64,000 nt of DNA from Nemopilema nomurai (Eukaryota; Cnidaria; Scyphozoa; Rhizostomeae; Rhizostomatidae): NCBI GenBank assembly GCA_003864495.1, contig ML133455.1:2805431-2869430 (forward strand), given 5' to 3'. The notes below the pieces were generated by a model. The model made no database searches, was not told the DNA's origin, and saw only the letters and a list, made by a program, of their open reading frames with translations. Each line of letters begins with the position of its first letter. Position 1 is the stretch's first letter. Below are positions 1 to 8,780 of the stretch, piece by piece. A program made the translations under genes and the position numbers.

Positions 1-175
1 CCGGCCCTGACCCAAGGGGCGGTGAGCCACTCCGCCACTGGACTTTAATTCAAATGCGACTTGTTGCCGACATCTTATGCCGTTGTAGACGCCTTCATAT
101 AACAGCAACCCAGGCGATTTTTGTTCATCTATCAATTTTGCGTGAAACTAATTTGAATATGAAAAATCTTCAGGT

Positions 176-259
176 ATGCAGATGTACTCAGCTTTCGTTG
201 CATTTTGGTTGCTTTTTATTACTTCGAATAGTTCACCGGCCGACAAAGTTTCAAATTGA
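176..259 (+). CDS. Short signal-peptide-like ORF, unit 1 copy (hypothetical)
   Basis: A 27-codon ORF starts directly after a splice-acceptor-like cttcag. It has a short start (MQMYS), a hydrophobic core FVAFWLLF and a small/polar stretch SSPAD that would suit signal-peptidase cleavage, then stops. I do not know a family. It could be the first coding exon of a lost or incomplete secreted-protein gene on the + strand. The same core recurs in every unit, and a longer relative with no ATG occurs at 47519 and 61478. Expression is unproven. Confidence 0.3.
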   Translation: MQMYSAFVAFWLLFITSNSSPADKVSN

Positions 260-493
260 AGATGAAGTAAATAATAAGTCATGCAGCCGTTTGAAATTCA
301 TTTGATTTTTGGAATGTAGAAACTTCTGTAACTCAGCATATCCGCATTGAATTGCAATAAGGCAGTATATTCGGTTTATGCTAGAAGAATAATTAGTACA
401 TTTGGATTTTAAGGTAGTTCAGAAGTCAGGAACATTTCAGCAATATTATTAATATCAAAATAGAAGCCAGGCAATAAAGGGCTAGAGTTCCAA

Positions 494-682
494 TTGTACC
501 GTTTTCTGTTTCTTGGACCCCGGCCCTCTGAAATTCCTGCTTGCGCGCCTGCACAAATAGACATCCTGCAAACATTGAATATGCTAGTCGATGAGTTGCT
601 AAGCTCCAACATTTCCAAAGGTGAACGTTTTTCGCCAAAGGGTGACATAATCCCGGTTATATATCGTATGTATTTTGTGTGA
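494..682 (+). pseudogene. Eroded Ulp1-like peptidase fragment, unit 1 copy
   Basis: Homologous to the better-preserved stretch in units 2-4 (see 27232-27663). Here the middle is deleted and the WLTDD motif is lost, leaving only DELLSSN and ISKGER in frame. No function is expected. Confidence 0.3.
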
Positions 683-1022
683 CTTATTTCACATTTAGGA
701 CACCCCATATCTGTAAATGGGATCTAAGCAGTCGTCACGTTACAGACAATTGCAACCAGAATGTTACACTCAAGTCTAAGGGCAGCAAGTTTTATCTTGA
801 TCAGCCAATGGTAAGCCGAATATTCTCTGAGAGGTTTTCGAAATAGCAGCATAAAATGATAAAAACCACATTTTTCTGAGTCAACCATCATTTTGATCAT
901 AAATATTAACATACAACATTGGTATTGTATTAAGGAGTCCTACCTCTTGGTCATTAAAAAACTTGTTAACAGTCTATAAACAACGACCACGTCTTGTCTT
1001 TTCTTCGATGAGTGTCTGGTGC

Positions 1023-4000
1023 TCAGCAGATGCCCATTCTCTCAGCTTCACCCAAGGAGCACTGGTACGGCAACACCTTTGGCAGAATAACCTGAGCCGA
1101 GCAGAATCTGTGGTACACCCCTTTTTGGACTTGCATGGGGAACTCCTTCCACTCAGCTTGAAAAACCAGCTCAAGGACAGCCACTTGGTTGTTTAGCGTG
1201 GCATCGAGTCGAGCGGAGTGCATCTTTTTCATACAATGTCTCGTTCGCTCCTGCACGATGGTCTGGTTCAACAAAATACTGGCCATGATCCAGTCTGGAG
1301 TTTCCTTGGTAACGATTTCGATCATAGGCAACTTGAAGAGTTCCTTTTCACCGGCGAGCGAGGCACGAGCTCCGCAGAGGACATTTGGGGAGAAGTAGCA
1401 CATGTGAGCGTAGAGTCCATCTGTGAAGAAGAACAAAGCCAATTCTAATTCACATATACTTGATCAAAGTTGACTGTGTTAAGTAATATTTCAAGGCAAT
1501 TTCATCCCTACGTGTCTGGAAACTAGATATGAGATAAGAGTGTCTTAAAAGGAAACGTAAAAGGAGATAGAGAGTAAAGTCATGGAACAGAATCAATGTA
1601 ACATGCGCTGAACATGCTTTTGCAAAGCTTACCAAGGTACAATACAATTTGGTTGTTTACTTCTTTCTAACTCTGCTGTCTTTCATAAAAGTGATCGAGA
1701 GGAAATTTGTTACATTATCAAAGAGCACATTCAAAACTTCAGTATGGTCTATAGGAAGTTGATTAGATGCGTACCCATGACAGTCTCTTTCGCTGCCTGA
1801 TATTCCTGGCTTTCACACTGCGTGTTCATGCTGTCGGTCAGCTCTGGTGAGTAGAAGGGTGTCCATTAGTTATTATCAATCAAACTTTACTTTCCAGTTA
1901 TGTTTAATACTTTCCATTTACTGCGCTTAAAATTGCAAATGAAGTACATTTAGCAGTTATGATTACGTGAACAAGTGCTTTGCGGCAAAAACTACACAAT
2001 GGCTAGAAAAAGCGGAACTAGTTTTTGCATACTGCAACAAGTTATTGAGTATGGAACTATTTGCTGTTATGATTACAGTAATTTACCGATGCTACTTGCA
2101 TTCGTAAAAGAGAAAATCAACTTATTTTTACCGTTTAGTCCGATCGTCTGGTACATGCTCTCGATTCTCTGAGAAATCGACTCCAGATCAGCCTCCGTTC
2201 TCAGCGTGCGAACTAATATTAGAAGAAGATAGCATTAGCCTTGCAGGCAGAACATATATCAAATTATTATTTCCTCCTTACGAATTTGGAGAGACTGCCT
2301 CTATTTATCGCATATATAGGTTTACAAAAATGCGCCTATATCAAATGAATAGTTTCAATTGCACAAAGTGGTAAAATAGCAAATATAACTTGAATATTCA
2401 GAACTCAGGTTGAATTGTTTCAATGATAACATACCTGGAACGAGACACTTGGACATCGTTTCATCTTCACTCTTGATCTTTGAACCGTCGGAGCTTTCTT
2501 CAGTCCGATCTGCCAGTTTCTTGGCTTGTTCCATGACTGCAAAGGAAAGTTGATTGTAGAATTCGATAAAGCACTCGAAAACCAAGCTTTTATTCTTAAT
2601 TTCACCAAAAACTGATTATTAACCCGATTTTTAGTAAAAGGGTTTAAAGCTGAATATACAGTCTCGAGAATAAGTCATTCATCTAGTAGCATTAAGTAAA
2701 ATTTATAATTTCTATAGAAAGAACGTTTTTTAACTATTTTTGAATTTCTATAGTATATTACAATTTGATAAAAAAAATGCATATTTAGAGCGGCAGTTTA
2801 AAGATCGAGAGAAGGGCACACTTTGGCATACAACACCGCACAGATTCTGTAGCAAAGGTCTACATCAAATTGTGAAAACATTCAAATGACTTACTCTGTC
2901 TCTTTGTCCTTTGCCAATTTACTCGGGGAATATAAGTGTCATTGTCACTTTCAAAATTCCAAGAAGAGCAGCCTAAGGATAAAATGGAATTCTTTTTAAA
3001 AGCGGTTTATTGTCATCAAGATCTTTATAATAATAATAGAGTGATGGCTAGTTCCGAAGGGCTTGGAAACAAAATGCTACACCAACTTGTTGCGATATAT
3101 TGGTTCATTCCCAAATAAATACTTCTGTTTATTTAGAATAAAAAGTCAGAAACATTTCGAAGGCAAAAGAGTCCTAGGAAGACTTCTTGCTCGTTTGCTA
3201 AATGAATGAATGGGTTTTCCTTTCAAACTTTAAGATACTAATGCAGTTTGTTGTTAATGAAATACCTGGGCTTTGATCTGTTTCAAGGAAGAATGACCTT
3301 GATAGTCCAAGTCTGTCGATGATGTCGATATTAGTGTCTGTGTAAGAAAGTATATTAATTATATTGCAAACGCCTTTATGATTGTATAATAGCTTTCTGC
3401 TATCATCTTCGTGATACCCATGATAAATGCTATTATGAGACGGTTAATGCTCAGAAAGATAATAAACGGATTTTGATTTTCGCAGCAATCGCCTGATTGA
3501 GTGTTTCAACTCACCATCAAGACCCACGGCTTTCAATTCATCAGCAAAAGGCTTTTCCGCCATGTTTTCTTTGCAATGTTTTGCTTTTGATTTTTCTTGG
3601 CACACAGTCGTACTTTGCTCTAAAATGTAAGAGGACCATGTCTTTGATGTTAAGTGGTTCAGAAGAATCTACATTTCTTGGATCAACTTCTCAGGCAAAC
3701 CAGGCTCATGTATAGCTTTCGATTAAACTGAAAGCTGATTGAAAAACGCACAATTAGAAATTGCCTTATTGCTGCAAAATATGAGAAGACTAAAAAGAGT
3801 TAACAAACCTTGACTTGTTTGTTTGTAAAATGACTTTTTGGCACATCCAAGACTTTCTGATCTCGAGTTCTTCTTTCGCATGTTTTTGAAAAATTGCTTG
3901 ATTTTCCAAATGCGAGAAACGGGCTCCTAAAAAGCAATCATTACATATCAAAGAACTAGCAATAAGGAGTTACAAAAATGTGCTTCTTGTTGGATGGTTG

Positions 4001-4132
4001 TCTAGGTTTAAAAAATAGGCTCTCCATTATTATCTTAATAGCTAAGATGATCTTGAAAAAAACAATTACCGTTTTATTTGGAAATCCGCTGTCCTGTGAT
4101 GGCTTGTCTTGCTTAGAAAGCACCTTACCCAT
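1023..4132 (-). CDS. Gene A, unit 1: unrecognised protein with N-myristoylation-like start (9 exons, open)
   Basis: Exons, in transcript order: 4070-4132, 3809-3926, 3515-3619, 3266-3337, 2895-2921, 2435-2536, 2132-2212, 1775-1843, 1023-1444. All have GT-AG borders and together they give 1059 nt, 352 residues plus TGA, without an internal stop. The ATG at 4132 is the first one below the TATA box, with A at -3 and G at +4. The protein starts MGKVLSK (compare MGKxxSK in myristoylated neuronal calcium sensors). A basic patch follows (residues 31-43, ending MRKKNSR). Exons 3-8 encode charged, helix-prone segments; exon 9 encodes a 140-residue terminal domain containing TDGLYAHMCYFSP and ETPDWIM. 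Family and function are unknown. I infer a membrane-tethered intracellular protein. Exons 6-8 differ clearly from the other units. Confidence 0.8.
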
Positions 4133-4270
4133 CGTGTGATGACGATTATAGATACCAGAATGGCACTTCTCAAAAACAGTGTATTTCAAATTGAATAACG
4201 AATTCACAAGCGACTAGTAGTAGAAACTACAAGCGAGCGAGTAAACAATGATTTGATTAGAGTGTGCCGC

Positions 4271-4365
4271 TTTATATATATAACTTCTCGACAATTTGAC
4301 GTCACAATCGTAATTTCTAAATATAGAAGCGCATTAACTTGAATAGTAAGAAAAATTTGACGTAA
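4271..4365 (-). promoter_or_regulatory. Gene A promoter, unit 1: TATA box with two CRE-like sites
   Basis: Reading the minus strand, a partial CRE (tgacgtaa at 4358-4365 on +) and a perfect CRE palindrome (tgacgtca, 4297-4304) lie upstream of a TATATATAAA box at about 4271-4283. Both CREs sit in the same local context, atttgacgt(c/a)acaat. The expected start of transcription is near 4245, leaving about 110 nt of leader before the ATG at 4132. CRE sites are bound by CREB/ATF/CREM-type bZIP factors; binding here is inference. Confidence 0.7.
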
Positions 4366-4866
4366 CAATGGAGAGGTGCATTCAACATGTTGCAATCTGC
4401 ATTTTTTTATGCCCCTGTATCAGTTATGAATATCAAACTATTTTTAACTTTATCATGTAACGTTGCGAGTATTAGCACGATTTGCTAGTATTTGCTCCCT
4501 CCGAAATACACAAAATACAAGTTATTAAAGCTAAATGAATCAGTTAGCAAGGTTTAAATACATTTTCAAGCAGGTTCTTGACAGGCAGGGTATATTCTAA
4601 ATTCGCAATTCTTCTAGTTAAATGAAAAGAGCAGTTTCTTAATTATTTTGTATTATCTGTATGTCAGTTCACTTAACCAAAAACATTATCTATCTAAACT
4701 CTTACAGTTGATTTTAGCGATAATTAAAAACTCTTATAGTTAGAATTCAGGTTAATCTTACCAAAATGCATAATTGGGGGAACCACTCCCAAGGCCTTAC
4801 TTTATTGTTGGTTTTGCCATTAAAATTGTGTTTTTATTTGCAGTATTGCTTGCTCCATAGGCATTG

Positions 4867-4890
4867 CCCCCCATCCCACCCCACCCTCCC
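4867..4890 (-). other. G-quadruplex motif, unit 1
   Basis: On the minus strand there are five runs of at least three G separated by one- or two-base loops, matching the G3+N1-7 pattern. It lies about 560 bp upstream of the gene A CRE. Unit 2 keeps it (18438-18461); unit 3 has a changed C-run. Confidence 0.6.
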
Positions 4891-5804
4891 AATTTTGAAA
4901 ATGAATTTTCGACACTGGGCAGCACCCATGCACCTCATGGACCATCGTCTGTCTTAGAAGAAGTGAAGAGTTGAACTTGACGATGCCATTGAATAACAGA
5001 CTTTTGTTTTCATAAAAGCTCGTGTATTACCGTAAAAGCTCTATTATGCTCTAGGGGGAGTTTATTTCTTTTCTTCGGTCTAAGAGGTTGGGATATTGGA
5101 AAATTGGGGGGCATATCAAAAACTCGAAGTAAGTATACTACAAATGTGTTTCTATGCAATTTTTCTAAAAATTGTCATAAGAATTTTCTACGATTAATGA
5201 TTTCATGTTTTTTTATTATTTGAACAGTGGTGGGTGAGATGAGAGGAGCAAAATCGCCAAAAGATAATTTTATTGATTAATTTTATAATTTATTTAACAA
5301 CTCTCAAGAATCATGCATTACTGATAACAGATGAAATTTCAAAGAATAAATTAATTAGCCATAATTTTCTGGTTCTTGTCTATTAATGCTTGTTTAGTAT
5401 GTAAAGGAAAGATTATGCTCACATAGGAATTATGTTTTGGGCAGACAAAATGATTGGTAGTTTATGAATTTTCTTGCCAAATGAGGCTCCACTAGTAGGA
5501 CGAACAATTCCGAGATTGGGAAAGCGGATGAAACAGCATTTTCCCGCAAGCATAAAGACAAAAGCCTTGCAGGGAAAAAGAAGAACTGCTTAAAAATTGA
5601 AGATACAAAAATCATGTGCAATTTGGCGCCATAAGGAAACATCTTTTACCAAAGTCAGATTGTGCCAAAGCAACGACATTTTTCACATAATTTTGTACGC
5701 TGGAGTGTCTTTTCAGCTGGTAGTTTCGGAATCTGTCTAAATTTCTATGCAAAGTCCAGTTTTATCTAAACAGATAGAGTTTGTTTTTCTGGTCAGTAGA
5801 TGAA

Positions 5805-5817
5805 GGGGGGGGGGGGG
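5805..5817 (+). repeat. Poly-G run (13 G), unit 1
   Basis: A mononucleotide run whose length differs between units: 13 here, 12 at 19378-19389 and 11 at 32893-32903. This is typical replication slippage or uncertain base-calling. Confidence 0.85.
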
Positions 5818-6245
5818 CGTGCCCAATAAAAAATCGGAAATCAAGCCGGTTATAGAATTTTTAGGTTTTGTAGACTTTTCCCGAAAATTTTGGAAGTTAT
5901 TTCCACACAAAGCAATTTGAATGTAACCCGAATTAACACCAAACACCTCCGAAAGATATATTTATTGAAAACATAACCTTATTGATAAGATTAAACTCAT
6001 TGAAACAAAACATTATTCCATTTTTACTCTTGGTTAGACCTTGAAGAACATAACCGTGAAAAATTAACAACCATTCGGAACATTAAATAACTTCATCGCT
6101 ACAATTTACTTAACTTATGCTTATAGGTGTTGATTAGAGAAATTTTATTCTATTGTAATAATCGCGAAATCCATCTTTTGAATCCTCGCAGCCATATTCA
6201 TCTTAATCTTAGAAAATATTTTGAAAGCTTTAAGTGCAGATTAAA

Positions 6246-6311
6246 GGGGCTGGAAGGGTGTTGCCAACGGGTAATTGGCCTTGTATTAAAAACATTTCCC
6301 TTGCCAGCCCC
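6246..6311. other. Conserved imperfect hairpin, unit 1
   Basis: Arms ggggctgg and ccagcccc pair perfectly over 8 bp. The stem extends through aaggg/cccttg with one bulge, around a loop of about 40 bases. Units 3-5 carry ggagctg(g)/(c)cagctcc at the same place, so one G:C pair has become A:T on both arms. Confidence 0.55.
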
Positions 6312-6672
6312 GGGCTTGTTTTCTTTTTACTTTGACTCTTCCAAAGAAAAGGTAAAGTGGACGCTGATTGGTGGTTAGACAGCCAATCATGGGCTCTTCT
6401 CACAACACTCTATTGTTTTGCGATCCAAAACTGGGTGTTTATTTTGTAAGCTTTTGATCCTTTTCTGACATTTACATACTTTGATAAGTAACGGACAGGA
6501 ATTAACTTTAAGCATACGAAATTATGTTTCTGTTGTTTCACAATATTGTGAGTTATGTACAAAGTAACATTTCTCAACCAATAAAGCCTAGATGTTTAAA
6601 GCATTGACTCAAGTATTCTTAAAGCAATAGTGTTCCCGATGGATAGATTCTGATGGGAAAGGTCACCCACAA

Positions 6673-7233
6673 CAGGGGTGCAACTAACGAGGGGGTTGTC
6701 CTGATGGTCCAGACGGAGAAAGAGGAAGAGGGATGGATATATACGACACATTCCGACACAAAAACCTGTAAAAATGGAAGCATCAGTAACATGATGGGTG
6801 TAATTTCTTCGTTTTACTTGTTCTACGAATTCTCTCTATAAAAAATGGTACTCTGAAGAATTTTTTCATTTTTCGGCGAAGAAATGGATCCCACAAGAGT
6901 ACAGAGAAAGAGTATAGTCAGTCTGGCACGCACTCGTTCAGTCGAACGCCATCGTACCTTCGAGTCATACTGTTTGCTCTATCGTGCCAATGCTGCAGTA
7001 ATTGAGTCTATCGTCAAGCCCTTGGACTCTATTCTGACTTTCATGATGCACGACACACTGACTTTGAAGAAGAGTGGTCCTGGGACTCAGAAGCAAAATT
7101 TACGCCACAAAGCTTGTATTACTTGTGCAGTTACTTTGCAAATGTATTTTCATTTATTTCGGCAATGAACGGGATGGAACCTAAAAGACCACTTGTAAAA
7201 GAATCACATGGAAGAAATCAAGATAGCAATTGA
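6673..7233 (+). mobile_element. hAT transposon remnant (ZMYM1/DUF4371-type transposase), unit 1
   Basis: It begins with CAGGGGTGCAACTAACG, a typical hAT terminal-repeat start. From the ATG at 6884 a frame reads RSVERHRTFESY, the counterpart of the hAT TRWVER motif, followed by ANAAVIESI. After a frameshift near 7050-7060 a second frame (7060-7233) reads FEEEWSWDSEAKF and later RPLVKESHGRNQD, which match the hAT WxWD-T-A-LL and KPL-LQ-xDI blocks. It stops with TGA at 7231. No matching 3' terminal repeat was found by eye. It is a dead fragment. The hAT assignment rests on motif order recalled from the family. Confidence 0.75.
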
Positions 7234-8780
7234 CACGAGTTCCTTAAAAATTTCACCAATGAGTTTTAGGCCTTCTTTTGGAATGCTGTAGTGCCAGGTA
7301 TCAGTCTCAAAACCCCATTGTCTCACCCAGTGGCACGTTGGTAAACAATCTCCTGGTGTACAAGAAGCACATGAATATCATAGAAGGCTCGAGATCTAAA
7401 TTCTGGATCCAGCATTGCGCATGTCAGCAAGTATTTCACAGATAAAAAAGTATAATTCTTCAGGACCCAATCAGTCTTTGTGTAGCAACGCTGTTGATTT
7501 ACGTTTTAAATTCTTTTGTCTTTAGATTTTCAACCATGGATGAGAAGGGAGACGTGGGAAGCATGAGGAGTTTTTGGTATGCCATTTATGCCTTCCTACT
7601 GTCATCCTGTAGGACTGGTCCAATAAGAAACGTCGCTAACCTGTTGAATATTCGTTTATAAACTCTAAGAGTCTTTGCTAATCTTGAGCCAGGTTTCCCC
7701 AAGTAGAACACCGCCCATTCTCCTCGTGATCATAGTTCTTTATAAATTGCCCGTACAGCTTTTTCATGTTCTTGATATGAAATTTTCTGATCGCTTGTAA
7801 ATGCGCCTTGTGCATATCAAATCACTTAGGTCGACAGGAGTACCACAATGTACATCGGACAAATCCCTTCCACTGGGCAACTTGAAGTGAGTTTCGTTAA
7901 GGAAGCAATCTCGTTTCTCAATAAATACAGTGAAACAGTTTGAAGTAAAAAAAAGGAATCATTCATAATTGAAATTTATCGTAGGCGACAAAAGACAGCA
8001 ACCTTTGAGAAACTTCCTAACCGAGGAATTGGATGCTCTAATTTTGCTCTAATACATATCATTTTCTGTCTACTTGCTCATTTCACGAGGATAACTTAAA
8101 CTAAAAACTGTCATTTTGCCAACTCTGCTTTAAAATTTTTGGATCTGCAAAAATATCTATACAAATATCAGTTTTATGTGGACTGGAAAAGTTCGTCTAT
8201 TCACCTCGAACTTTGTAAAGGTATGAAGGGCTCTAGTTCACTGTGTTATAGGCTAAAGTGCGTTATTTCTTAGTGGTTCTCTCATGGCTTTCTATCAAGA
8301 GCTGGCTAATATTTCTTCTGAATTTATCCACATTCTGACGTTTGCATGCTCTATAATATTTTTGTGTCTCTTCTGATATTATTTTGATCAGATTAATTCC
8401 TGTATTTCACTCTCTGTTGATCTTGATATATGTGACGTTTGTCCTAGGCTGCAATTTTTCTAAATATCTCTGCAGCCTTTTCTCAACCATCACCCATTTA
8501 CAACAGCAGTAGCATCATTATAGAGTCATCTACAAACTTACAACATTGAACATCTCCGATTTCCCTTCATTTCTACATTACCTCTTTAAATCCTCTTCAA
8601 GAATTAATTTTCATTGAAAAAGCTCTTTCAGTCGTTCTTAGCATCAAACTATAACATTGGCAAGTCAAGACTGATAAAAAGGCATTTCTTTGTTTAACTA
8701 CCAATATAATTCTACAATCATCAACACTTACATCAACTCAATAGCTCTAGTTTAAAGATTTAGGCTTTGAAATGTCCAGT
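7234..8780. other. Spacer between hAT remnant and gene B, unit 1
   Basis: About 1.5 kb without a supportable gene, and near-identical in units 2 and 3. It includes the 3' flank of gene B. A 45-codon minus-strand frame (7678-7815) is the only stretch with a coding look, and it has stops on both sides. The equivalent region in units 4 and 5 is largely a different sequence. Confidence 0.5.

Larger units (their letters stand above)
4366..6672. other. Spacer between gene A promoter and hAT remnant, unit 1
   Basis: About 2.3 kb with no supportable gene. It holds a C-rich block at 4867-4890 (G-quadruplex motif on the minus strand), a G13 run at 5805-5817, a conserved hairpin at 6246-6311, two facing CCAAT motifs around 6368-6395, and a 12-bp palindrome cacaatattgtg at 6539-6550. 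Reading frames here are short and are not preserved in units 4 and 5. Confidence 0.6.

Noticed and set aside
963..1448. Several + strand ORFs of 69-77 codons opposite gene A exon 9 (and equivalents in every unit)
   Set aside because: They are antisense shadows of the conserved exon; the minus-strand frame is longer, continuous with eight upstream exons and ends at a shared stop.
3497..3715. 72-codon + strand ORF conserved in units 1 and 2
   Set aside because: It is antisense to gene A exon 3 and its flanking introns. Identity between units 1 and 2 reflects recent duplication of the DNA and is not preserved in units 3-5.
4133..4207. N-terminal extension of gene A by 25 codons
   Set aside because: The extension would need a GTG start. 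The first ATG below the TATA box is at 4132, in good initiation context and with the myristoylation-like Gly2.
7678..7815. 45-codon minus-strand ORF downstream of gene B (units 1-3)
   Set aside because: The amino-acid composition looks coding, but stops lie at both ends, no splice partners were found, and the region is absent in units 4-5. It may be a transposon scrap.
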